Shown: piece by piece, positions 30,475 to 38,768 of the stretch | How the letters are laid out: the number at the start of each line of letters is the position of its first letter | Position numbering within the stretch: the stretch's first letter is position 1 | DNA from: Amycolatopsis sp. FBCC-B4732 | GTDB lineage: Bacteria; Actinomycetota; Actinomycetes; Mycobacteriales; Pseudonocardiaceae | DNA: 64,000 nucleotides | Assembly: GCF_023008405.1 (NCBI RefSeq) | Contig: NZ_CP095376.1 | Location: forward strand, 4,426,001-4,490,000 | Reading direction: 5' to 3' | The notes under the pieces: model-generated | Told to the model about the DNA's origin: nothing | The model's input: only the letters and a program-made list of their open reading frames with translations | Database searches by the model: none | Made by a program: the position numbers and the translations under genes

Positions 30475-31230
30475 ATGTCCGAACTCGAGGGAAAGCGCGT
30501 CTTCGTGACCGGCTCCGGCGCCGGCATCGGCAAGGCGATCGCGGCGCTGTTCACCGAACGCGGCGCGAAGGTCGTGGTCAGCGACCGAGATGCGGACGCG
30601 GCCAAGCAGGCGGCCGAGGAGATCGGCGCCGCCGGCGTCGCGAACTGCGACGTCACGGACGAGGGCCAGGTCCAGTCGGCCATCCAGCAGGCGGTCGACC
30701 TCCTCGGCGGCCTCGACGTCCTCGTCAACAACGCCGGGATCGAGGTGTCGTCGCCGCTGCTGCAGCAGTCGACGGAGAGCTTCGACAAGATCTTCGCGGT
30801 CAACGTGCGCGGCACGTTCGTGGCGATGAAGGCGGCGACCCCGCACCTGGTGGAGTCGAAGGGGAACATCGTCAACATCGCGTCGATCGCCGGCATCGGC
30901 GGCAGCCCGCTGCTCGGGTCCTACTGCGCGACGAAGGCGGCGGTCATCCAGCTCACGCGCGTGGCCGCGGTGGAGATGCGCCCGGCGGGCATCCGGGTCA
31001 ACGCGGTCTGCCCGGGCTTCGCCGACACCGCGATGGTCGAGCGGCTCGTCCCCGACTTCGAGGCCGCGACCCAGGTCCCCTTCCGCGACCTCGTCGCGGC
31101 GAAGCAGGGCCGGCTCGGCACCCCGCAGGACATCGCGGAGGTGGCGGCGTTCCTCGCCTCCGACCGCGCGACCTGGATCACCGGCAGCCACTACGTCCTC
31201 GACGGCGGGCTGACCGCGTCGCTCGTGTGA
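30475..31230 (+). CDS. SDR-family dehydrogenase
   Basis: This 251-residue classical SDR has GSGAGIGKA (about 13-21), NNAG, catalytic Ser in 'NIASIAGIGG', YxxxK in 'SYCATKAA' and 'RVNAVCPGF'. It is the third gene of the ligase/LLM/SDR operon and is followed at once by a strong terminator. It probably oxidises a hydroxyacyl intermediate (inference from context). Confidence 0.9.
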   Translation: MSELEGKRVFVTGSGAGIGKAIAALFTERGAKVVVSDRDADAAKQAAEEIGAAGVANCDVTDEGQVQSAIQQAVDLLGGLDVLVNNAGIEVSSPLLQQSTESFDKIFAVNVRGTFVAMKAATPHLVESKGNIVNIASIAGIGGSPLLGSYCATKAAVIQLTRVAAVEMRPAGIRVNAVCPGFADTAMVERLVPDFEAATQVPFRDLVAAKQGRLGTPQDIAEVAAFLASDRATWITGSHYVLDGGLTASLV

Positions 31231-31236
31231 CGCCCC

Positions 31237-31263
31237 GGCCGGCGGGTCCACGACCCGCCGGCC
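31237..31263 (+). terminator. Terminator hairpin after the SDR gene
   Basis: A perfect 12-bp stem GGCCGGCGGGTC / GACCCGCCGGCC with a CAC loop starts 6 bp after the SDR stop codon. Confidence 0.85.
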
Positions 31264-31791
31264 GTCGATCCGGCTGGGTCCCGGCGACGCTGTGCGCTGG
31301 ACCGGCGGCCGTTCCCAGGCCGGCACTTGGCCCCCGCGTCAGGCCGGCCGCCACCGCCACGGTGCGGTGCTGTGGGCCGGCGGCAGCAGTACTCAGCGCC
31401 GACGGCACCACGTGCACGTCCTGCGCCGCCGCCGTGGAACTCCGTTCCGCGCCCGGCGCCGGGATCGTGGCGGTCACATCACTCTCCGTACCCGCGAGCA
31501 CTCGTCCAGGTAATCACTCATCCGTGTCGAATCCCGTCGTGCATCGCCTCGAATGTCGCAATGCGCGCTACCGCCCGTCCACAAACCGGGAAATACCTCC
31601 GGAGAAATCCACCACGACAAGGTGGCCGCGCAGCCGGTGATCACTTTTCGCGCATTGGCGCGACTGCCAGCACTCGACGAAATCCTTGCCCCATGTAGCG
31701 ATTTTGATAGCGTGGCCGGGCTTCCCCCGCGGACCGAACTCCGACCGGTGCCGCGTCCCCACGTTTTCCGTTGCGGTGAAAGGATTTCTTC
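31264..31791. other. Long non-coding gap before the surface-protein gene
   Basis: About 530 bp contain no convincing gene. The right half (about 31480-31790) is clearly less GC-rich than its surroundings, as expected for a promoter region. A ribosome-binding site GAAAGGA ends 8 bp before the ATG at 31792. No RNA or repeat was recognised. Confidence 0.5.
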
Positions 31792-32550
31792 ATGCGCACC
31801 ACCCTGCTCCGAGCCGGGAGCCTGGCCGGGGTGACGGCTGCCCTCCTCGCCGCCTCCGCCGGTGTTTCCGACGCCGACGACGCCGTCGCCGGGTCCGCTT
31901 TCGGGGCCTCCGCCACGGTTTCCGTGCTGCCCGGCGTGCTCACCGACAGCAAGGGGATCACCGTCGAAACCGGGCAGCTCGCCGCGTCGAGCAGCACCGG
32001 TCCGGCTTCGGCGAGCGTCGCCGACGTTCCGCTCAAGGGCCTCGTCACGGCGAAGGCGATCAGCAGCTCCGTCGTGGACGGCGCCGGGACCGTGGCCGCG
32101 AAGGCGAGCGTCGCCGAGGCGACCCTGCCGCTGCTCGCGCCGGTCGCCGGGCGGGTGCCGTCGATCCGGCTGATCAGCGCGCGGTGCGCGTCCGCCGACG
32201 GGCACGTCACCGGCAGCAGCGACCTCGCCGGGGTAAACCTCGGGCGGCTCGGCACGCTGCCCGCCACCACCGGGCCGAACCAGCGGCTCGGGATCCCCGG
32301 CGTGGCCGAGGTGATCGTCAACGAGCAGCTCCAGCGCTACGACGGCAGCCTCGAAGTCACCGCGCTGCACGTCAAGCTCCTCGACGGCGACGCGAAGAAG
32401 CTCGGCAGCGGCGACATCAAGCTCGCGTCGGTCACCTGCGGCCCGTCGAAGGAGCACGCGCCCCAGGCGCCGCCGCGGCCGGGGCAGGTCGTCGTCGTGC
32501 CCGCCGGTGCCCCGCAGACCGGTGACGGCAGCCTCGCCGCGGAGGGCTGA
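31792..32550 (+). CDS. Secreted choice-of-anchor-P-like surface protein
   Basis: The 252-residue protein has a signal peptide (about 1-29). A single beta-rich domain follows, with a Cys pair ('SARCASADG' and 'ASVTCGPS') typical of actinobacterial proteins found beside class F sortases. The C-terminus is 'VVVPAGAPQTGDGSLAAEG': a P-x-T-G-D-G motif with no hydrophobic segment or basic tail behind it, unlike a classical sorting signal. It is encoded 4 bp before the sortase gene, so sortase-linked anchoring is likely but not by the textbook LPxTG layout. Confidence 0.75.
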   Translation: MRTTLLRAGSLAGVTAALLAASAGVSDADDAVAGSAFGASATVSVLPGVLTDSKGITVETGQLAASSSTGPASASVADVPLKGLVTAKAISSSVVDGAGTVAAKASVAEATLPLLAPVAGRVPSIRLISARCASADGHVTGSSDLAGVNLGRLGTLPATTGPNQRLGIPGVAEVIVNEQLQRYDGSLEVTALHVKLLDGDAKKLGSGDIKLASVTCGPSKEHAPQAPPRPGQVVVVPAGAPQTGDGSLAAEG

Positions 32551-32554
32551 GCCG

Positions 32555-33115
32555 ATGCCCCGCCGCGCCCTGCTGATCGGCCTCCTATCCGTGCTGCTGG
32601 CGGGATGCGGGGCCCAGGCGACCCCCGCCGCTCCCCCGGCCGCGGCCCCCGCCACCACGGTCGTGCGGTCGCTGCCGACCGCGCTCGACGTGCCGGCCAT
32701 CGGCGCGAAGTCGTCGCTGGTGTCGCTCGGGCTCAACCCGGACCGGACCGTCGAGGTGCCGCCGGTCGACCAGCCGCTGCAGGCCGGCTGGTACGAATAC
32801 GGCCCCACGCCGGGCGAGGCCGGGCCGGCGGTCATCCTCGGGCACATCGACGGCGGCCACCGGAAGGGCATCTTCTGGCGGCTGCACGAACTCAAGCCGG
32901 GCGAAGAGGTGCACGTCGACCGGGAAGACGGCGGACGACTGACCTTCACGGTGACGAAGGTCGAGCAGATCGCCAAGAAGGAGTTCCCGACCGAGGCCGT
33001 CTACGGCGACACGACCGACCCGGAGCTACGCCTCATCACCTGCGGCGGCCGCTACGACGCGGCGAGCCGCAACTACCTCGACAACGTCATCGTGTACGCG
33101 AAGCTCGTGCGCTGA
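32555..33115 (+). CDS. Class F sortase (lipoprotein-like N-terminus)
   Basis: The 186-residue sortase carries catalytic His97 ('VILGHIDGG'), Cys163 ('LRLITCGG') and Arg172 ('AASRNYLDN'). The N-terminal 'LLSVLLAGCG' is a lipobox, so the enzyme may be held at the membrane as a lipoprotein instead of by a transmembrane helix. It forms a two-gene unit with the upstream surface protein, its probable substrate. It converges on lcp with a 3-bp gap. Confidence 0.9.
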   Translation: MPRRALLIGLLSVLLAGCGAQATPAAPPAAAPATTVVRSLPTALDVPAIGAKSSLVSLGLNPDRTVEVPPVDQPLQAGWYEYGPTPGEAGPAVILGHIDGGHRKGIFWRLHELKPGEEVHVDREDGGRLTFTVTKVEQIAKKEFPTEAVYGDTTDPELRLITCGGRYDAASRNYLDNVIVYAKLVR

Positions 33116-33118
33116 GCG

Positions 33119-34336
33119 TCACGACGGCCGGTTGCCCGTCGGGATCTCGATGCTGATCGGCCGGGCCTCCGAGAGGAACAGCAGCGCCGCCTGGCGGAGG
33201 AACTCGTCGAAGGTCCAGTAGGCCGCCGGGGCCAGCGGGAACGGCAGCAGTCCTTCCCGGACGGCGATGAACGGGCCCCACGCGGTGCGCAGCAGCGGGT
33301 CCCAGACCGGCTCGCGCGGGATGCGCAGCCAACCGGCGATCTGATCGCCGAGCATGAACCGGGTCATCGCGCCGAGGACGTGCGTGCTGAGGATGCCGCC
33401 GTCGACCGACGAGCCGAGGCCGAGCAGGATGCCGGCCAGCTCGATGCCCTCGTCGGTCGGCGCGAGCACCGGCGTCAGCACCTGATCGGCCTGGGCGTCG
33501 GCCTCGGCCCAGGACGCCGGGATGTACTCGTCCTCGATGCCGAGCAGGTGCGCGGTGAGCTGCCAGGAGTGCAGGAACCCCTCGGACTCCGCCCGCGGGA
33601 TCGGTACCTCCCACGACGTCAGCTTCTTCATGACGGTGGTGGGCAGGCTGTGCCAGGTGACCATCATGTCCCGCTGGCTGATCGGGATCGTCTGGTCGGA
33701 TCCCTGCTGCCACTGCGGGGACTGCGGCAGGAGGTGGCGCACGGCGGCGTGCACCAGGCGCGTCTTGACGCACGTCACGATCATCTCGCCGTCGGCGTCG
33801 AAAGCGTTGCGGGTCATGACGTCGTAACCGAGCTTGGCGGTCTTGGAGATGCGGTCCTTCATGGCCGCGCCGCCCTTGGAGTGGTAGACCGCGCGGGCTT
33901 CGTGCGGGATCACCGTGCTGACCATCCCGCTCGCGAGGCCGTAGAGCAGCCCGAGGTAGAGCCCGCGCTTTTCGGTGAACCGGAACGAATTCGCGAGCTT
34001 GCCCGAGTCGGCCCAGGCCGGCAGCCGCCGGGCCCGCTCGACGAAGTCCCGCACGTCCGCGGGGAGGCCGTCGGGCAGCGGCTGGCCGTTCTTCCGCCAG
34101 GTCCGCAGCAGTTCGTTGACGCGCGGCACGTCACCGCGGTCGATGACGGCGGCGAGCAGCGGGTCGGCTTCGGTGTCCCACACCCACCGGGGATCCGCGC
34201 CCGCCCCGGTGCCGGCGACCGACGCCTCCGCCGGCCACGTCCACAACGACGGCGACGCCACCGTCACCGCGCCCAGGATGCCCAGCGTCCCCCCGCGTTT
34301 CATCGCGAGCCGCCGGCTGACTTCGTCCTTGGCCAT
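33119..34336 (-). CDS. lcp: Latex-clearing protein: rubber (cis-1,4-polyisoprene) oxygenase
   Basis: This 405-residue secreted heme b dioxygenase of the Lcp/DUF2236 (MpaB-like) family cleaves double bonds of natural rubber to aldehyde/ketone oligomers. A Tat signal SRRLAMK lies at residues 7-13. The residues known to matter in Streptomyces K30 Lcp are present with a constant offset of two. These are E146 (E148), R162 (R164), K165 (K167), T166 (T168) and the heme ligand H196 (H198), in 'IPHEARAVYHSKGG', 'DRISKTAKLG' and 'TRLVHAAVRHLLP'. The ATG at 34336 has GGAGGAG upstream. A TetR gene diverges from it. The oxiAB genes found beside lcp in K30 are not present here. Confidence 0.93.
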   Translation of the reverse strand: MAKDEVSRRLAMKRGGTLGILGAVTVASPSLWTWPAEASVAGTGAGADPRWVWDTEADPLLAAVIDRGDVPRVNELLRTWRKNGQPLPDGLPADVRDFVERARRLPAWADSGKLANSFRFTEKRGLYLGLLYGLASGMVSTVIPHEARAVYHSKGGAAMKDRISKTAKLGYDVMTRNAFDADGEMIVTCVKTRLVHAAVRHLLPQSPQWQQGSDQTIPISQRDMMVTWHSLPTTVMKKLTSWEVPIPRAESEGFLHSWQLTAHLLGIEDEYIPASWAEADAQADQVLTPVLAPTDEGIELAGILLGLGSSVDGGILSTHVLGAMTRFMLGDQIAGWLRIPREPVWDPLLRTAWGPFIAVREGLLPFPLAPAAYWTFDEFLRQAALLFLSEARPISIEIPTGNRPS

Positions 34337-34371
34337 CGCTACTCCTCCGGAGCCGAGATCGACGATGATAC

Positions 34372-34402
34372 TCTGATACGCGACTTGCCTCCTTGTATCA
34401 GA
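34372..34402. promoter_or_regulatory. Operator 1 of the lcp/TetR locus (GATAC-N15-GTATC)
   Basis: TCTGATAC and GTATCAGA form perfect 8-bp arms 15 bp apart, between the divergent lcp and TetR genes. The core GATAC-N15-GTATC recurs with identical spacing at 35145-35169 before the acyl-CoA dehydrogenase. This strongly suggests one regulator for both promoters. Confidence 0.8.
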
Positions 34403-34449
34403 CCACGGCCTTCCCGAGGTCACAAGCCCCGGAGTGGCAGGATCGGGAG

Positions 34450-35121
34450 GTGGCTTCGGAACCCGCGGTATCGCCGTTCACGTCCGCACCCGGCGCGGAA
34501 TCGCTGCTGGAGCGCGCCTACGTCGACGCGCTCCAGCGGGTCGACGACGCCGACGAGGTCCGCGTCCGCGTGCTCGACGCCGCCTTCGAGCAGTTCTGCC
34601 GGATGGGCGTCCAGCGCTCCACGATGGAGGACGTCGCCAAGCGCGCCGGGCTGTCCCGCATCACCGTCTACCGGCGGTTCGCCACGAAGGACACGCTCGT
34701 CGAGCACGTCGTGCGCCGCGAGTACCGCCGCTACTTCGACCGCTTCCTGACCGAGATCAAGCAGGCCGAGACCGTCGCCGACCGGGTCGTGCTCGGCTTC
34801 GTGAGCTCGCTGCGCGCGATCCGCGGCAACCCGCTGATCGGCGGGCTGATCGCGGCCGAACCAGGCATGCTGGCGTCGTCCATGATCACCGACGCCGGCC
34901 GGACGCTGGCCACCGTGCGGGAGTTCGTCGCCGGTCAGCTGCGGCGGGAGCAGCACGCCGGCACGGTGGCCGCCGGGCTCGACGTCGAGGTCGTGGCCGA
35001 GCTGATGGTCCGCGTGTCCGCCTCCTTCCTCGCCATCCCCAGCCGCGTCGTCGACCTCGACGACGACGAGCAGCTCGCGGCGCTGGCCCGGCGCTACCTC
35101 GTGCCGATGCTCGAGGCTTGA
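34450..35121 (+). CDS. TetR-family regulator (LcpR-like)
   Basis: The protein has 223 residues from GTG 34450. The HTH lies at about 38-85 ('RVLDAAFEQFCRMGVQRSTMEDVAKRAGLSRITVYRRF' in outline). TetR-type LcpR regulators divergent from lcp are known in rubber-degrading actinobacteria, and the position here matches. It probably represses lcp, itself and the downstream acyl-CoA dehydrogenase/MFS genes through the two matching operators. An upstream TTG at 34393 lies inside operator 1 and is unlikely to be the start. Confidence 0.88.
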   Translation: MASEPAVSPFTSAPGAESLLERAYVDALQRVDDADEVRVRVLDAAFEQFCRMGVQRSTMEDVAKRAGLSRITVYRRFATKDTLVEHVVRREYRRYFDRFLTEIKQAETVADRVVLGFVSSLRAIRGNPLIGGLIAAEPGMLASSMITDAGRTLATVREFVAGQLRREQHAGTVAAGLDVEVVAELMVRVSASFLAIPSRVVDLDDDEQLAALARRYLVPMLEA

Positions 35122-35144
35122 GTTCCGGCGCTCGGAGATATAAA

Positions 35145-35169
35145 GATACGTAGGAAGTAATCTTGTATC
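35145..35169. promoter_or_regulatory. Operator 2 of the lcp/TetR locus (GATAC-N15-GTATC)
   Basis: GATAC at 35145-35149 and GTATC at 35165-35169 are separated by 15 bp; the arms extend to AGATAC/GTATCT. It sits 21 bp before the acyl-CoA dehydrogenase start, placing that operon under the same TetR protein as lcp. Confidence 0.75.
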
Positions 35170-35189
35170 TCCGGCCGCCGGGAGCCTTC

Positions 35190-36296
35190 GTGGACTTGAC
35201 CACCGAACAGCGCGACTTCGTCTCCGCCGTCGACGACTTCTGCCGGCGCGAGGTGGGCGCCCGCGACACCGCGCACGACGACGCGCTCTACCGCAAGATG
35301 GCCGCGCTGGGCTGGCTCGGCATCAACGTCCCGCAGGAGTACGGCGGCGCCGGCCAGGGGATGCTGGACCTGGTGCTGTTCCTCGAAACGATCGCCTACC
35401 GGCAGGCGCCGATCGGCGGGTTCGCCACGTCGGTGATCACGGCCGCGTCGTACGCGAAGTTCGCGAGCGAAGAGCGCAAGCGGGAGGTGCTGGGCGACTT
35501 CCTGCGGGGCGAGGTGCTGGCCGTCTCGATGTCCGAACCCGGCGCGGGCTCCGACGTCGGCGCGCTGACGTGCAAGGCCGCCCGGCAGGACGGCGGCTGG
35601 GTCGTCGACGGCCAGAAGACGTGGTGCTCCAACGCCCACCTGGCCCGGCACATCCTGCTGGTCGCGCGCACCTCGGCCGACGGCGGCAAGCACGACGGGC
35701 TGACGATGTTCTCCGTCCCGGCCGGCGTCGACGGCCTGGCGATCCACGGCATCGACACGATGGGCGGCCGCGAGGTCAACGACCTGTACTTCACCGGGTG
35801 CGCGCTGCCCGGCGACGCGGTGGTCGGCGAGGTGGGCCAGGGCTGGCGGCAGCTGATGGCGGGGCTGAACCTCGAGCGGATGATCCTGGCCGCGCTGATG
35901 CTCGGCACCGCGCGCCGCGCGTTCGAGGACACCGTTTCGTACGTGCGCGAACGCCGTCAGTTCGGCCGGCCGGTCGGGTCGTTCCAGGCGTTGCGGCACC
36001 GCCTCGCCGACCACGCGACGGAACTGGAGTGCACCCGCCTGCTGGTCCACGACGTCGCCCGCAAGATCGACGCCTCGGGCGGGGAGCCGCTGCCGCGGGA
36101 GGCGTCGATGGCGAAGCTCAAGGCGACGGAGTTCGCGAAGGCGATGGCCCTCGACGGCATGCAGATGCTCGGCGGCTACGGCTACGCCACGGAGTACGGG
36201 ATGGAACGCCTGGTCCGGTCCACCGTCGTGTCCACGGTGTACGGCGGGACGAGCGAGATCCAGCGGGACGTCATCGGGAAGACGTACGGCCTCTGA
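35190..36296 (+). CDS. Acyl-CoA dehydrogenase
   Basis: The protein has 368 residues from GTG 35190 (GGGAG 5 bp upstream). The ACAD fold is visible: 'LGWLGINVPQEYGGAGQGMLDLVLFLETIA' in outline, FAD-binding 'SMSEPGAGSDVGAL', 'RRQFGRPVGSFQALRHRLAD', and 'MQMLGGYGYATEYGMERL'. The C-terminal motif is VYGGTSEIQ, with Gly where medium-chain enzymes have the catalytic Glu, so the base must lie elsewhere, as in other ACAD subgroups. Co-regulation with lcp suggests beta-oxidation of rubber-derived isoprenoid acids (inference). Confidence 0.88.
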   Translation: MDLTTEQRDFVSAVDDFCRREVGARDTAHDDALYRKMAALGWLGINVPQEYGGAGQGMLDLVLFLETIAYRQAPIGGFATSVITAASYAKFASEERKREVLGDFLRGEVLAVSMSEPGAGSDVGALTCKAARQDGGWVVDGQKTWCSNAHLARHILLVARTSADGGKHDGLTMFSVPAGVDGLAIHGIDTMGGREVNDLYFTGCALPGDAVVGEVGQGWRQLMAGLNLERMILAALMLGTARRAFEDTVSYVRERRQFGRPVGSFQALRHRLADHATELECTRLLVHDVARKIDASGGEPLPREASMAKLKATEFAKAMALDGMQMLGGYGYATEYGMERLVRSTVVSTVYGGTSEIQRDVIGKTYGL

Positions 36297-36368
36297 GACA
36301 CCGTGTTTCGGTGGGGGCCGGCCCGGGGAAGACCTGCCGCGGGCCGGCTCTCGAGGAGGTCGTCCGGG

Positions 36369-37844
36369 GTGCGGACGTTGATCCCGGCGCGGATCGACCG
36401 GCTGCCCTGGTCGCGGTTCCACACCCGGATGGTCGTCGCGCTCGGGGTGGCGTGGATCCTCGACGGCCTCGAGATCACGGTGGCCGGCGCGGTCGCCGAC
36501 ACGCTGACGAGTCCCGAGACGCTGCACATGTCGTCGACGGCGGTCGGGCTCCTGGCGACGATCTACCTGGCCGGCGAGGTGGTCGGGGCGCTGTTCTTCG
36601 GCAGTCTTTCCGACAAGCTGGGCCGCCGGAACCTGTTCATGCTCACCCTCGCCGTCTACCTGGTCGGCAGCGGCCTGACCGCGCTGACCCTCGGCAACGG
36701 CGCGGGCTGGGTGGTCTTCCTGTACGCCACCCGGTTCGTCGCCGGCATGGGGATCGGCGGCGAGTACGCGGCGATCAACTCCGCCATCGACGAACTGATC
36801 CCGGCCCGCTACCGGGGCCGGGTCGACATCGCCGTCAACGGGACGTACTGGGCCGGCGCCGTGCTCGGGACGGTCGGCACGTACAGCCTGCTCAACCAGG
36901 TGGACCTGTCCCTCGGCTGGCGGCTCGGCTTCCTGATCGGCCCGGTGCTCGGGCTGGTGATCCTGCTGGTGCGCCGCCACCTGCCGGAAAGCCCGCGCTG
37001 GCAGATCATGCACGGCCGGGCCGAGGCCGCGGAGGAGTCGATCGCGCAGATCGAGCACGAGGTCGAGCACGCGGGCAAGGACCTGCCGCCGGTCGACGAG
37101 AAGAGGGCGATCGAGGTGACGCCGGCCGAGCAGATCGGCTACGTGGCGCTGGACAGGGTGCTGTTCCGCGAGTACCCGTCCCGGGCGGTGCTGGGCGCGT
37201 CGCTGATGATCAGCCAGTCGTTCCTGTACAACGCGATCTTCTTCACCTACACCCTGGTGCTGGGCAAGTTCTACGGCGTGTCCTCGGCGGCCACGCCGAT
37301 TTACCTGATCGCGTTCGCGGTGGGCAACCTGGTCGGCCCGTTCACGATCGGCCACCTGTTCGACACCCTCGGCCGGCGCCGGATGATCTCGGGGACGTAC
37401 GTCGTGTCGGGCGTACTGCTGGCCGTGACGGCGGTGCTGTTCTACGCGGGGGCGTTGAACGCGATCACGCAGACGATCGCGTGGTGCGTGATCTTCTTCT
37501 TCGCCTCGGCCGGCGCGAGCGCGGGGTATTTGACGGTGAGCGAGATCTTTCCCCTGGAGGTCCGTTCGAAGGCGATCACGGTGTTCTTCGCGATCGCGCA
37601 GTGTTTCGGCGCCTTGGGCCCGGTCATTTACGGCGCGCTCATCGGTGCCGGCGACCATCCGGTCCGGTTGTTCATCGGGTACCTGCTGGGCGCCGCGGTG
37701 ATGGTGGCCGGCGGGGTGATCGCGCGGTTCCTGGCGGTGGATGCGGAGGGGAAGTCGCTGGAGGACGTCGCGCAGCCGCTGGCCGTGGCTGGACGGCGGG
37801 GACGGACCCGGGCGGAGGGGGCCTCGTCGCCGTTCTCGACTTGA
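36369..37844 (+). CDS. MFS metabolite:H+ symporter
   Basis: The protein has 491 residues from GTG 36369, with GAGGAGG at 36352-36358. Twelve hydrophobic segments and the MFS motif 'GSLSDKLGRRNLFML' between TM2 and TM3 are visible, together with 'RFVAGMGIGGEYAAINSAIDELIP' (in outline) and 'PESPRWQ'. These place it in the sugar-porter/metabolite-symporter branch. As the last gene after the acyl-CoA dehydrogenase it may import or export isoprenoid-derived acids. Its 3' end carries the first diverged copy of the repeat words that fill the next kilobase. Confidence 0.86.
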   Translation: MRTLIPARIDRLPWSRFHTRMVVALGVAWILDGLEITVAGAVADTLTSPETLHMSSTAVGLLATIYLAGEVVGALFFGSLSDKLGRRNLFMLTLAVYLVGSGLTALTLGNGAGWVVFLYATRFVAGMGIGGEYAAINSAIDELIPARYRGRVDIAVNGTYWAGAVLGTVGTYSLLNQVDLSLGWRLGFLIGPVLGLVILLVRRHLPESPRWQIMHGRAEAAEESIAQIEHEVEHAGKDLPPVDEKRAIEVTPAEQIGYVALDRVLFREYPSRAVLGASLMISQSFLYNAIFFTYTLVLGKFYGVSSAATPIYLIAFAVGNLVGPFTIGHLFDTLGRRRMISGTYVVSGVLLAVTAVLFYAGALNAITQTIAWCVIFFFASAGASAGYLTVSEIFPLEVRSKAITVFFAIAQCFGALGPVIYGALIGAGDHPVRLFIGYLLGAAVMVAGGVIARFLAVDAEGKSLEDVAQPLAVAGRRGRTRAEGASSPFST

Positions 37845-38031
37845 GCGAGGTGTGTGGGGAGCGCGAGGTGTTCGCGCGGCGGTCGGCCGCGGTCGCACGC
37901 CCCCGGCCTTCGCTGATCCTGAACTCGGCAAGGCGTCTTGCCCACGCCAGCCAAACCGTCGCGGCCGCGGTCCGCGGCCCCTTGATGCGTGTGTCGTCGC
38001 CGATCCCGACCTGCGCGAGGTGCGTCTACAA
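37830..38031. repeat. Diverged copy of the 232-bp repeat
   Basis: Words of the repeat unit appear in altered form. TTCTCGACTTGAGCGAGG at about 37832 matches the unit's TTCTCGACCTGAGCGAGG. The stretch CGGCAAGGCGTCTTGCCCAC followed by CGCCAGCCAAACCGTCGCG (about 37926-37965) is nearly identical to the end of the unit. It begins inside the MFS stop region, so the array appears to have grown out of the gene's 3' flank. Confidence 0.75.
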
Positions 38032-38654
38032 CGCGAGCAATCCGCGCAGGGCCGGCCGCAGTCGGTGTGTAGCGGTTCTCGACCTGAGCGAGGCGCATTG
38101 CCCAGCGCGAGCAATTCACGCGGCGGCCGACCCCGACATCCGGCCTCGGCGCAGCGTGTCGCCCACACGAGCAATCCGCGCGGCTATCGGCTGCGGTCGC
38201 ACGCCCCCGGCCCTCGCCGATCCTGAACACGGCAAGGCGTCTTGCCCACGCCAGCCAAACCGTCGCGAGCAATCCGCGCAGGGCCGGCCGCAGTCGGTGT
38301 GTAGCGGTTCTCGACCTGAGCGAGGCGCATTGCCCAGCGCGAGCAATTCACGCGGCGGCCGACCCCGACATCCGGCCTCGGCGCAGCGTGTCGCCCACAC
38401 GAGCAATCCGCGCGGCTATCGGCTGCGGTCGCACGCCCCCGGCCCTCGCCGATCCTGAACACGGCAAGGCGTCTTGCCCACGCCAGCCAAACCGTCGCGA
38501 GCAATCCGCGCAGGGCCGGCCGCAGTCGGTGTGTAGCGGTTCTCGACCTGAGCGAGGCGCATTGCCCAGCGCGAGCAATTCACGCGGCGGCCGACCCCGA
38601 CATCCGGCCTCGGCGCAGCGTGTCGCCCACACCGGCAATCCGCGCGGCGGCCGG
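38032..38654. repeat. 232-bp tandem repeat, two identical copies plus a partial third
   Basis: Copies start at 38032, 38264 and 38496, exactly 232 bp apart. The first two are identical by eye; the third holds to about 38632 and then diverges. Each unit contains several shorter modules of the form GAGCAATYCRCGCGG (for example near 38035, 38108, 38168). No reading frame looks like a real protein. It fills the gap between the MFS gene and the formate dehydrogenase operon. Confidence 0.93.
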
Positions 38655-38768
38655 TCGCGGCCTCGCCGACCCGGACCTGAGCGAGTGCCCACCCACACGG
38701 GCTCCGCGGCCGTCGAGCCCCGCCCCCGCACTCCGCGCGAAAGCGGCGTTCCCGGCTCGAACAAACGT

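Noticed and set aside
35190..36296. Inactive acyl-CoA dehydrogenase because of YGGT in place of YEGT
   Set aside because: Many bacterial acyl-CoA dehydrogenases carry Gly here and place the catalytic base elsewhere; all other motifs are intact.
38032..38654. Protein-coding repeat region
   Set aside because: Long open frames exist on both strands only because of high GC; the 232-bp period is not divisible by three, so no frame is kept between copies.
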